Shown one piece after another: positions 1 through 10,290 of a stretch of 64,000 nucleotides of DNA; positions within the stretch are counted from its first letter, which is position 1; every line of letters starts with the position of its first letter. Source of the DNA: Amoebophrya sp. A120. Lineage: Eukaryota > Sar > Dinophyceae > Syndiniales > Amoebophryaceae. Where the stretch lies: assembly GCA_905178155.1 (NCBI GenBank), contig CAJINV010000009.1:1103415-1167414 (forward strand). Direction: 5' to 3'. The translations under genes and the position numbers were made by a program. Under the pieces are notes generated by a model. That model did not search any database. It saw only the letters and a program-made list of their open reading frames with translations, and was not told where the DNA came from.

Positions 1-1460
1 TCTTTTCCGTCGCGACCGCGAAAACGGCTGCTCGGCAGCGAATCGCGCGTCCGACTCTCTATCGCTCGAGGGCCTGGTAAAACTTCGGCAGTTCTTTGTT
101 TCGCACGCAGCTCCTTCATAAAGTGTTCGTAGTCGACATCTTCATCATCAGATTTCGCCTCTAACGGAGTGAGCACATCAACTCGTGTGAAACCGGACGG
201 CCCAATGGTTCTGGTTGCTTTTTCGAGTACATAATCCGCTTCAGCGCGCCATTCGCATGAAAGTCTACCGGCTGATTCTACTGAATATTCCTTTTTCGGA
301 ATTCGATTGTCCGTCCAGTAGTGGTTTTTTCTCTGCATGCGCTCTGGATCTCGGTCGACTTCTTTTGGCGTGCATCCGGCATCCAGCCGAACGAACTCGA
401 ACTCAATATCAAAATCGAACCCGAGCTCGTGGCGTAACGTTTCCGCAATATCGCTTTTCTGTCGATCATTTAGAAACTCAACTAGCGGCACGTCACCAAC
501 AAAAACCTCGATTGCGGCTTTACTCAGCGATGTGCAGTAATCCGCATTCTCAAACGGCGCATACCCCCCATCGGCGCAGCAACTGTTGCGGTAGCCTCCC
601 GATGGCGGTGTTCGATATGTAGTCAGCCCGGGAGGCAGCACTGCACGTGCGCGGCGATTTCCGTGATTCATGTGACCGACTCGTTTCATCTGGGAAAAGA
701 GCGCTCCGTACCGCCGATGCTGATCAAGAACAATCATGTTCTGTAGAGTATCCTCAAAGTCTAGCGGCTTTTGTTTGATTTTCTGCGCTTCCGCAGGCTT
801 TTCTCTTTTAGGGCAAGATGAGGTCATTCCGGTATTATTCTCCGCGCCTTTTATTTGCTTTGGTGGTACTACGGCGGCGCCGGCTGGCGCCGGTTCGGCG
901 GGTGAATCCTTGCTCACACTGTTACCAGACGTATCCGGTGCAATATCTGCTGCAGAAGATGCAGAATCCTCTTTCGTGGCTGCTTCCTTGACAGAGCCGG
1001 GGTCGTCTTTCCCGACCCTGCTTCCTGGCTGGTTTTCTTTTCCCGCCCGCGCCTTTTCGTGGCTCGCAACAAACTGTGCCATCAGGCCCTCGTTTTCTGC
1101 ATCAGCATCCAGTAGCTCCTGGAAAGACCTACGCTGGAAGACAAATCCACGTTGCTCCTGTACCTGCGGGTCGTGGAGGTTCTCGGCAGTTTCAGAAGAT
1201 TCTTTCGTGCTGACCAAATCCTCGCTCTTTTTCAGCCGAACCGCTACAGGTTCGGCAGAGTCCAAGAAGACAGGAATAGCGAAGGTGTCTTTAGGGCCGC
1301 GCCCGTCTAAAACGTTCCGGAGTAAGTGTAAGCCAGCGTCCGTGTCTATCCCTTGAGCGTCCACTACAGGTGCCGGATTTGCCTGCTGCGCCCTCGCCAC
1401 CTCGTCCAGCAGCAGGTCAAATGTCTTCATATTCCTCTGACGCTCGAACGCCAACTGCAT
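1..1460 (-). CDS. Hypothetical protein, 5' part (runs off the window)
   Basis: A frame stays open on the minus strand from an in-frame stop near 1484 to the window edge, giving about 486 codons from the ATG at 1458-1460. The N-terminal third is Ala/Glu/Lys-rich and looks disordered, with runs such as PAEPAPAGAAVVPPK. The C-terminal half is more ordered, with IEVFVGDVPLVEFL, a stretch rich in Asp, Glu and Phe (HELGFDFDIEFEFVRLDAG), and a Trp/Tyr-bearing segment NHYWTDNRIPKKEY. I recognise no family. The true start could lie in an upstream exon, because only a few in-frame codons precede this ATG. Strand and composition match the neighbouring genes. It is quite surely coding, but its function is unknown. 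Confidence 0.7.
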   Translation of the reverse strand, partial: MQLAFERQRNMKTFDLLLDEVARAQQANPAPVVDAQGIDTDAGLHLLRNVLDGRGPKDTFAIPVFLDSAEPVAVRLKKSEDLVSTKESSETAENLHDPQVQEQRGFVFQRRSFQELLDADAENEGLMAQFVASHEKARAGKENQPGSRVGKDDPGSVKEAATKEDSASSAADIAPDTSGNSVSKDSPAEPAPAGAAVVPPKQIKGAENNTGMTSSCPKREKPAEAQKIKQKPLDFEDTLQNMIVLDQHRRYGALFSQMKRVGHMNHGNRRARAVLPPGLTTYRTPPSGGYRNSCCADGGYAPFENADYCTSLSKAAIEVFVGDVPLVEFLNDRQKSDIAETLRHELGFDFDIEFEFVRLDAGCTPKEVDRDPERMQRKNHYWTDNRIPKKEYSVESAGRLSCEWRAEADYVLEKATRTIGPSGFTRVDVLTPLEAKSDDEDVDYEHFMKELRAKQRTAEVLPGPRAIESRTRDSLPSSRFRGRDGK

Positions 1461-1613
1461 TTTGAAGCACAAATGCTGTTTCACTTAAACAAGGAATACC
1501 CACAGGCAAGCTTCCTATCTCTAAACGCAGATCAAGATCATTTCAGCGACTGTGGTAGAAGACCACTGGGAAAAAAACGAAACTGAACAAAATATCTTCT
1601 TCTACAGATCGAA

Positions 1614-2093
1614 GTGAGGATCTATGTGTCTCGGTGCGCTTCCATAATGAAAAAGCCAACATACTCACTGCGATCGCTTGTGATTCTGGCTGGATCGTTT
1701 ATCATGCTGTGGCTGTCCGCGTACATCTGCTTTGTCCTCATGTGCGAAACGAAGCTTTCGTGGCAGCACATGATAACTTTGTGGAACCACAATTCTTCCA
1801 GCAAAAAAGAGCAACGCGCGAAAATGTCAAGAACAGTGGTCGCGCTGATAGCTCCTGACACCAAAGTGAACCAACGCGTCATGGAAATGAGAGGAACACA
1901 AATGTTCACCCACGGAACATTTCGATCGAAATCGAAAGAGGATACCAGTTGTGATGAAAGTTCTGGAGATGCTGCCTGGGAAGGCTGCGAACTTTTTTCT
2001 AGTCGCGCTTGCTGTGCGACTCTGACAGGACTCTGCATCGATGTCGTCTCGATCTCATTTGCATCAAGTTCACAGATTAAAAATTCCAAATGA
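1614..2093 (+). CDS. Possible small signal-anchor protein (doubtful, opposite strand)
   Basis: This plus-strand ORF has an internal Met (about 1647) followed by MKKPTYSLRSLVILAGSF and a hydrophobic stretch typical of a signal anchor, then a polar tail. The minus strand of the same DNA (1622-2362) is also open for 246 codons but shows no recognisable pattern. It would be the only plus-strand gene in a window where every confident gene is on the minus strand, and the composition is intermediate. The region 1461-2433 otherwise shows nothing I can support. Treat it as a candidate only. Confidence 0.25.
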   Translation: MRIYVSRCASIMKKPTYSLRSLVILAGSFIMLWLSAYICFVLMCETKLSWQHMITLWNHNSSSKKEQRAKMSRTVVALIAPDTKVNQRVMEMRGTQMFTHGTFRSKSKEDTSCDESSGDAAWEGCELFSSRACCATLTGLCIDVVSISFASSSQIKNSK

Positions 2094-2433
2094 AGCATCC
2101 GCTCAGCCCCAGAAAAGCTTTGTTTTTGGAGCACGAGCACCCAACTGGAAAAACACAAAGGCAAAGCCAGCCTCATTTCGTAAGTATACAAATTTCTCCG
2201 TCGATAAAAATCTTCAAAGGTAACGTATATTGATGTAAGGCGAATTGGATGGAGCCAATACTCCAAATCCAATTCTAAGTTCAGATTTAATTTCAGGAAG
2301 GGAAAATCCTGTCCAACAAAAAAGACAGCTTGGGAAATGATAGATGAGCTCCTGCAGCTCAACAGGCCAGCATGGATAGACGAGCGCGCAACGCTTTGTT
2401 CCTTGCCGCGAATCTAGCTGCAACACTTCTCGT

Positions 2434-5400
2434 CTATTTACTGCTCGCGCCGCCCTGCACGCTCGGAACCGCCGCTTGTGCAACTGGTGTTGGTCCGTTG
2501 CTGCCCGGTGCGAGCACCAAAGGTGCGGCAGTGGTCACAGTTCCAGCCGCGGTGTTCGTCCTGATGGACGGCGAACGACCGCGGAACAACAGGGGTCCTC
2601 GCAGGGGAGAGAGTCCTCGCGTAATCAAATTCTGGTTTATCAGCGGCCTGGTTGGCGTTGCGATACCCGGATGGGGAACGCCCGGGGTCACAAAGCCGCC
2701 ACCTGTGCCGCCCACCACCCGCGGCGCCGACGCAGCCCGGGCTGGCGGAATGTATTTTTTCGTCCCGTCGGCGTTGGTCACAATCACCGCAGCGGGTGGC
2801 GGTGTCTGCGGCCGCGCACTGCTCTGCGCCGATGAGGCGGTAGTGGAGGAACCTGATTTTTTGTGAGTTTCACTTTATCGGCTGCGTGAGCTGGTATGCG
2901 TATGGGTGTGCATGCGGTCTAAGAACAGCGTCCATCTGCATAAACCCAAGTCGGCCAAACTTCAAATGACAACTGAAATGATCAAAACACGCGCTTACCC
3001 ATCTGGCCAACATTGAAGGCCGCTAGCTTCGGAACGACATTCACTTGCATGCGGCTGGGGTTCCCAAGCTGCATACCAAGCCTCTGCGGCATTAAACCGA
3101 ACCGACCTGTCCGAGCGTTGGTTGATTTTGGTTCGATTTTGTTCTTGTAAAGAGTTGAACAACTAGTACATGTCTTGACATTTTCACTGATCGTCAACAT
3201 TGACAGGAAGGTAGATTGGGCCGCAGTGGAGTACAACTAGACGAATCGTACCTAAACTGCTGCTCCTCGGCTGTGCCGCATTAGTTTGCGGCGTGCTGGC
3301 TGCGGGTTGCGGTGTCGTGGCCGCTTGCGGTCCAGCGGCCCGGCTCGAGGAGGAAGCGCTGCTTGCCCCTGAACCTTCGTCCTTCCCGCCCGTCTTGGAG
3401 GCCGGATGCACGGCCACGACGGGACCAGTGGTCCGTGGATTCAACGTCGCGATGGCCCGCGACGGAATCACCGCCTGCGCTCGGCCCGGCCGGCCCAAGC
3501 TGAGATTCCGCGGTCGCCAGTCCTCGCGCGCGTTGTGGGGCCCGCGAATCCCGCTCGGGAGCTGCGAAGCGATCAGCAGCGGCACGTTCGTCGCCGCCAG
3601 TGACGGAGGTTGTTGAGTTGTTGTACTAATACTCGCACTGCTCGCGTTCACCTGCCGGGCGTCGAACTGGATTTCCGGGGTACTCGCTTGCCCGTAGGCC
3701 GCGGGCGCGCTCGTGTTGGAGTACTGCTTTTGTGGCTGGGTGTACTGCTTGGCGACCTGATCCTGGTATTTGTTATTTCCGGTGGTGGCGGTGAGGTGGT
3801 CGACCGAACCCGCAGACGGCCGGACATCCTTCACGAGTGGCGCGGTTCCGCTCAGGACCTGCTCTCCCGGGATGCTCATCTGCTGCCAGCTGTCCGAAGT
3901 TCCTGGGGCACCGGTTCCGGACCGGCTCAGGGAGGAAGAGGAGCTACTCGGGTGCTGCACATCGCCGCGGGGTTGCGCAGGCAACGTCGTGTGCTGCAGT
4001 GAAGAGTTCGTTTTGAGCTGCTCCTGCAGCGGCGACGCCTTGTACTTGCTCTCGGTAGCGGTTGCCAGAGCGAGCACTGCTGCGTCTTCTGCGTCTACCG
4101 GAGACGCAGTTCCCTTGCTGCCGTGTGCTGCCTGGTGTGCGATCACCTGCTCCTTACTCGAGCTCTTCGTCACGTAGGCTGTGGGAACGGCCGCGTTGGC
4201 GGCAACGGCGCTGGCTGCGACAGAAGCAGCTGCTGGCGGGTTGCTTTCCTTACTGGACGACGAGGAGGATGGGTGTACCGCTACCGGCTGCGCAGTTGCA
4301 ACTTGCTCGGCTTTTTTGACCACAGCGCGCTGCTGCACCGGATGAGCGCTAGCGGAGCGTGGGTTCGTCCCAAAGGGGTGCATACGAATCCGAGGTCGCG
4401 TTAGGAAGAAACCGGGCACGCCCGACTGCTGCGGCTGCGACCCGAGCACCTGCGTCTGGTGTGGCAGCTGCGATGTGGGATCTTGTGCACCACCTGTAGT
4501 TTCTTTCCAATTTAAGTACAACTCTTTCCATTTCCAGAGATAGCCTGCATGTGATCACTTCGTCGCCCTCTGACTGTTGCCGGCGGCAACAGGCTAAAAT
4601 AAGCGACACAATCACTATACCTGCCGCAGCTCCTGCAGCGTTCGCAGCGCCACCTGTTGGTCTCTTTTGCGCTGTGTTCATTGTTGCTGGCAAAGATTTT
4701 CGGAACATAAACGGCGTGCCAAGCTTGAAGCCGTTGGGCGCGAGTTTAAACATCGGGGGCCGCTGCGAGCCTGACCTCGAGCTCTCCGCTTTTGAAGGTC
4801 GCGTGGGGTCGGTGCTTTGGGCACGCCTGAGTTCATCCGGATGAGAGGGCATTGATAAATCAATTTCTGTTCATATTCTTCGCTTCTTATGTTGTATACG
4901 CGGAGACCTTCTGTCGTCATGATGTTGAAGAACGTTCTATCTTTGATCGGATAATAAATAGCATCACCACCATTCGGCTTACCTTGCTGGGTTCACGATT
5001 ATTTGCGGCTGTTGCTGCGGTACGACTGTACTTCCTTGCTCCTTGCTGGTTTGTGCCGCTTGTTCTTCCACTTCCTGTGTGGTCGACGTCGATGGTAGGG
5101 CGTGTATGCCGGGCGCGGCAACGGACACTGTTGATTGGTACTGCTTAATCACCAAGCTCGCGGAGTTGGCCAAGCCACCCGCCACGGTCCCCGCCGTACC
5201 GGCGCCGCCAGCGCCACCCGCCGCAGAAGTCTCCACTTGTAATACACCTGGCGCCGGGGACACCTCGACTGGCTTTGCCCGTTCGCTTTGCGTCACTGAC
5301 GTAGTCGTTCCCGCCAAAGCCACTCCTGCAGCGGTTGTGTTTGGCGAGCGCGTCGCTAGTGGCAACACCTCTCCGGTGGTCAGCGTCGGGCCGGCCGCAC

Positions 5401-6738
5401 GCTGACCCTTGGCGACCAGCATCTTCGTGTACAGTTCCTCGGGCAGGTGGTCGGCTTGCAGGCAGTTCTCCGTCGGGTAGCAACCGAAGATGTCGTCCTC
5501 AAGGTCGACATTGGTCATGGGCTGTTGCAACTCAGCGATGCCACGCACGCAGTACGGCTCCGCCATCAAACCCTGCCCAAAATCTGACTGGATCGCCTGC
5601 TCCACGATCTCGGGACTGACCTGTTTCGTTTTGAATGACGCACAATGCTCCCTCGAAGGCTTATTTTTGAATCTTAGTTTGAAATCCTTTATTTCCTTTT
5701 CTCATTTCCAATTCCAAACCCGAGGTTTGGACTTGTCATATCTAGAGAGCTGAACAAGAACATCAACTGTACAAATCCAAAGCAAAAATGGGAACATTAC
5801 CGCTTCCATGAGGAGTTTTTCGCAGAAGGAGCAGAACAGGTCCGGCTTGACCAAAACGTTGAAGCCCAGGGACTGCAGCATGCTGTTCTCGAGCAGGTTC
5901 AGTTCCTTATTGTTCAACACCGGGAAGAGTTTCGCCAGGGAGCTGTTCCGCACCGGTTTGTCCTCCCACATCTTGTCCGAGATCAACAAAGTGACCAGAA
6001 ACAGCGGACGCCACGTGGTTGCGTGCAGCGTGATGTGGCTGCACTCCTTGAAGCGGGACAGGTAAATGATGGAGATCACGAAGGCGGACACGCTGAAGAT
6101 ACCCTGGTGGAGGATGGACAGAATGAAAGACGAAACGTGCAACGCGGAGGTGTCGTGGACGGACGTCCGGAAGACCGACGGCAGCGTGTCCTGCTTATTG
6201 TAGTGGTACTGCTCCTCGTAGAACTTCGGAAACGCCTCGTTCTCGCGCATCCGCTGCTTCACGTCCTTGTCCGTGCGGATATGGCGGTGGAAGAAATTGA
6301 TGCCACCGCACAGCAATTTCAGCTGCAGCGTCGTGTACCGCTGCGTGCCGTCCGGCTTGCTCGCACCCTTGTAACAGGGGAAAGAAATAAACAGGAAAAA
6401 TAATGCGCGTGGTCTTCTTAATTTGTACTGTGTATGTTGATGCGAGTATACGTAAGATTGTAGAGAAGTACCAACTATATTGATCCACGAAGGTTCGATC
6501 AAAAGATTTTATTTCTGGTGCATGCAACAATGATGCAGTTGAGTCGTGGTGTGATGTAGAACCACCCGTAATTTTTCCGTGCGATAAGCTCAATCTGGAT
6601 TGCTAGAGGTTTTTGTGTCGCCATCAGTGTGTCGGTCACCGAAGGCGTGTGCTGTTTCTGTTCTTCCATTTCCTGGTCACCGTGGTCGTTGCTCGCTGAG
6701 GTAGTGGATGGACCACCTGTGATAAAATTTTCGCTCAT
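2434..6738 (-). CDS. Cyclin-Y-like protein with long disordered C-terminal tail
   Basis: Exons 2-7 join in frame through GT-AG introns: 6367-5801, 5620-4983, 4826-4621, 4493-3252, 3106-2999 and 2852-2434 (stop). They total 871 codons. Exon 2 carries a cyclin N-box: FVISIIYLSRFKEC, then TWRPLFLVTLLISDKMWED, then NKELNLLENSMLQSLGFNV. The order and spacing are those of PHO80/cyclin-Y cyclins, where the helix after the Trp-Arg pair carries SK(V/M)W(D/E)D. Such cyclins bind and activate a CDK-family kinase. The remaining ~650 residues are Ser/Ala/Gln/Pro-rich, without recognisable domains, and much longer than the tail of animal cyclin Y (about 340 residues in all). A likely first exon starts with the ATG at 6736-6738 (MSENFITGG), but its donor could not be fixed in phase. 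The cyclin call is good; the subfamily is less sure. Confidence 0.8.
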
Positions 6739-8133
6739 GATTTCCGATTATAGAAATATCTATCATCCACGGACAGCACGAAGAGCTGTGCAAGCCGCAT
6801 GGCATCTTCCAAAAACTGAAAAAAATCACACGTGTACCTTTCTCCTCGGTATGGTGAGCAACCACAGCGGCGGCCATTCTTGCAAGGGCTCTTGCTACTG
6901 ATACTGCGCCCCTATTTCCCGCAGATGAGGAACCGAAAGGACGGCACTCAAGCCCGAAAGCGTGGAGGATCTCCCCTTTTCCTAGGGAGAGGCAGTGTTC
7001 AGCTGCGCCGCAGCCGTCATTTGCTTGCCCATCATTTGAATCAATAGCGTGTCCCTTTCTTTTCTCAACTCATGCCACCGGTACAACCCAACAACATCTA
7101 CAAGAAGAAAAGGCTGCTCTAAATCCACAGTACTTAGCAAGAATCACGAAACTTTTTGTATATCGCTTTTCAGAGTCAACGGCGAAGGCAAGGGCCCCTA
7201 GTTCGTAGCATGGTGGTAGCTCTTGTTAATGTCCATCTGATTTGCATGTCTGCAAGTCCAAGAAGAGTTCAGACTAGGACACTTTGCTTCTGTTTCTCAT
7301 CTCGGAAAGTTTGAAGAAGAAAATACTTTAGTGAAGGCATGCAGATTCTGTACGCAGGAAGGCATTCAACGCTGAAGACCGCATCTGGTACTCCTTGAAA
7401 CGTCGCAAATTCGTTACTACTTTTAAACAAAACGCTCTCGCTGCGACGAAGCACGCTCAGGCACGGACCACTTTGCTAGTGACGACGAAGACGCAAATCG
7501 AATTCGGCTATTCGAGCGATGGAACAAAAGAGTCGAAAGTTGCGAGAGCGGGAAAGGCAGCGGCAATGGCAAAAAGCTGCCTCTGTCAGGATACTGAGGA
7601 TTGCGTTCGTTGTACAGGAAACATCAAGTCGGATTTCTTTCTTCGAAACGTAACTCGTCAATACAGGCTGAAATACAAATGATGAAAGACTCGCCGTGCA
7701 CGTGGCGATACTCAAATACAATCAAGCAGAAAGAACAATTGATACACTGTAGTTGTCAACGAATTTAGTGGATACGAACATTTTTTATAGGTACATTGCG
7801 GGACGGAGTGAAGTTTAGGTCGACGTGGTACAAGAAGTTGCGTCTTCTAGTAAATCATACAAGAAATAAACCGTAGCTTACAATGTTAGGTGTTACAGTT
7901 GTACTATCCGAAGGAACCGACTAGTTGCGAGGATTCCAGTCATATTTATACGTTCGGAAATGTCAAGATAATTCCTTGTTTTTGTACAGGCGTTACGACT
8001 GAATAGGAATCGATACTGCAACGAGTATAGGTTTTTTACATCAACAAAAAAGTGCAAAAATACTCGTTTTCCGATGGTTTTAATTTGATTATTTTTCAAA
8101 AACCGTGCGTCACCGTTTTTCGCCACTCTCCTC
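6739..8133. other. Gap, no supported gene
   Basis: AT-rich DNA between the cyclin-like gene and the next minus-strand gene. Several ORFs of 60-95 codons occur on both strands (for example 7395-7682 plus, 7476-7721 minus), but none shows conserved patterns, GC-rich exon composition or consistent splice sites. I see no RNA gene. Confidence 0.5.
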
Positions 8134-9364
8134 TCAGGGCTCCGTCATTTTCAATTCCGTTCCAAATTCGTCGTCCAGGATCGACGACGTGGTCTGCTTG
8201 TGGTAGTACAGTCCCCCGCCCACGAGCAAAGCCATCACTCCCAGGGTGCACACACCGGCCCAAACCTGCGACATTCAGTTTTGATTCAATCGCGATCGTA
8301 CTGCTTCCGCATCCGCTGTACTATGTATGATTTCAAATTTTCTAAGCTAGCTGCGAAGCCATTGGCGGCCGTACGATTCATACAAACAAAAACAAAGAAA
8401 AAAAAATACCGATGTGTGACTGGTCCGCGCCTCCAGCATGGTAAGCTCTTCGATCCGCTTGGTTTCCTCCTCCAACTCCCGCTGATCCACCCATCGCATG
8501 CTCGCTGTGCCGAGCGAAAGGTATTGCTCACCTGGGAGGTGTGTTTGAAAGGTAGACGATTGCAGCTTTTTCCGGTTGAACAATTTGCCCGGCATGGGAA
8601 AGACCACGAACATTGCGGATCTACAACATGGCACGAAAATGAACGACCTAGAACGTGAAAAGAATTCATTATGTATCTATAGATACCATTCACTGCGTCT
8701 CCGAACCGATCCACCGTGTTTCCAGCCATGCGCATGGAGCTCGGTCGGCCATCCAAGACATCGTCCTCGGCCACGGAACCGTCGCCAAAGATCTCGATGC
8801 CATCCGAGTTTTCCGACGGTTCGGAATTGGCCTCGGAATCCGATGGCTCCTCCAATCCGGCAAGGTTAGCCGACTTCATCGTCAGAGCCTTGTTGCCTGT
8901 AGTTTTAGGTTTCTTGATTTTCATTTGTCATTCAAGTGTAAGCAGCTACAACCTACCGGGAATGCTAAAGAGACAACAAAGAACAAAGTCGCGCTCGCTT
9001 AAAATATCTATTGAGGACCGTCACACCACAGACCACCTATACCGACTCGCTTGGTCTTGGCCACTCCCGTTCGCGCGCCCCCGGCGTGCTTTGGGTGTTT
9101 GTCGGTCAGCAGAGCCCGGGGTCGCTGCAGAGCCTTTTCGTCGCCACTGGAGGTGTCCTCCTCGGGGGGCGTGTCCGTGGAGCCGTCGGAATTGTCCAGG
9201 TAAGTCTCTGCGCCCGAACCCTTGATGCCAAACCGACCCATCTGCGCTGCCGGAGCGTGGTGCTCCTTGGCGTCGTGCAGGTTCAAGTTTCCGTACACGA
9301 TGTACACCTGATTCAAGGAGGCAACGAAAAAAGTTGCAACGAGGTTCGACACAGAGGACGACAT
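8134..9364 (-). CDS. Single-pass membrane protein, unknown family
   Basis: Five exons join in phase to 277 residues: 9364-9043, 8896-8694, 8613-8532, 8504-8410 and 8265-8134. Three junctions are GT-AG. The exon 2/3 junction is not, and needs removal of one copy of a 4-bp repeat, CGCA (see findings). The N-terminus (MSSSVSNLVATFFVASLNQ) resembles a signal peptide or anchor. The middle is acidic and Ser-rich (SDSEANSEPSENSDGIE). A charged helix, ELEEETKRIEELTMLEA, precedes a clear transmembrane segment (VCTLGVMALLVGGGLYY) and a short tail ending KMTEP. Helix-then-membrane recalls tail-anchored or SNARE-like proteins, but no SNARE layer residues are evident and a signal peptide would argue against it. 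Function unknown. Confidence 0.65.
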
Positions 9365-10290
9365 GGTCGTGACAGTGCTTCTATTCTGAATATACGGTTG
9401 TACGTAATATTGTGTGCTTATTTTTCTTCGAATTTCTTTCTTCAGCCCGAGCTGTCACGTCCTCTTGACAATCGAAGCTGTCAGACCACTCAAAGGTATC
9501 TTGCGTGTCCTAGTTGTTGGTTTTTGATTGAATTTCAGTGATGTCTTTTCCATGTGCTTCCACGTCGTGCTGATATCGGTTTCTCGAGTTAGAATGCAAT
9601 ACCAAGATCCCCGCTAGACAAGACCACGAGAGACGCGAGTATTCGGACAAAAACCAAATTTTTCGTCTCATCATTTTCTTGTCGTGGCCTCTTCACGAAC
9701 GACAGCTGCACTCAGGCGATTTTATCTGTATCTCTACTCATCTCTATTCTCCTCGTTCTGCTCCACGTCGAAAAAGTATATCAAATACAAATCCAGTCCA
9801 TGTTGCTCGTCCGACACAATAAAGCTGCTCTCTTCCTTCTCATGTACGGACGAAGTTGAAGTTCTTGGTCGACGACTACTTACTCGGAGACGAAATTAAT
9901 ATAGCTACGTACAGAGAGCAGTAAGCGAAACTGCAGCCAGCTATCATCTCCTTTGTCATCAGGATAAGCTATCGTATCTGTCTGCTTCGCGTTTCGCGTG
10001 ACAGTGATACAGAAAGACATGAATGAGTCGCGTCGTGTCGTTTCAATGGAACATGCGTGGGGGGACCACGCCGCGGGAAAATATCTTACGTCTTGGCAGG
10101 GGAGCCATCTTGATTCAATAACATCGGTGCATTTCTGTCGTCATCAAAGGACAATTTCATGCGCAAAAAACATGCAAGACGCATGGCACACGCGTTCGTG
10201 AAGATTCCGGAGTCCTTCCAATTGCGCATGCGCGCGGCGATGGTGCAGAGGCCAGTCGAGCAGTCGCACTGCTCGCGCCGGCGCAGGCGC
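9365..10290. other. Gap, no supported gene
   Basis: Lies between the stop of the NEMP gene and the start of the membrane-protein gene. It holds only short unpatterned ORFs and AT-rich stretches. It presumably contains the 3' UTR of NEMP and the promoter or trans-splice acceptor of the downstream gene, but I cannot point to a specific signal. Confidence 0.4.

Noticed and set aside
2372-2866. Plus-strand ORF with hydrophobic start (MDRRARNALFLAAN)
   Set aside because: It is antisense to the last exon of the cyclin-like gene, whose frame and splice phases are fully consistent.
6368-6560. GGGTG direct repeat around cyclin intron 1 as a fifth introner
   Set aside because: Joining at this repeat puts the cyclin exon out of frame, so the repeat is likely chance.
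8286-8924. 212-codon minus-strand ORF with Cys-rich DPQCSWSFPC stretch
   Set aside because: Read-through of introns in the 277-residue gene; the spliced alternative gives a transmembrane protein with consistent phases.
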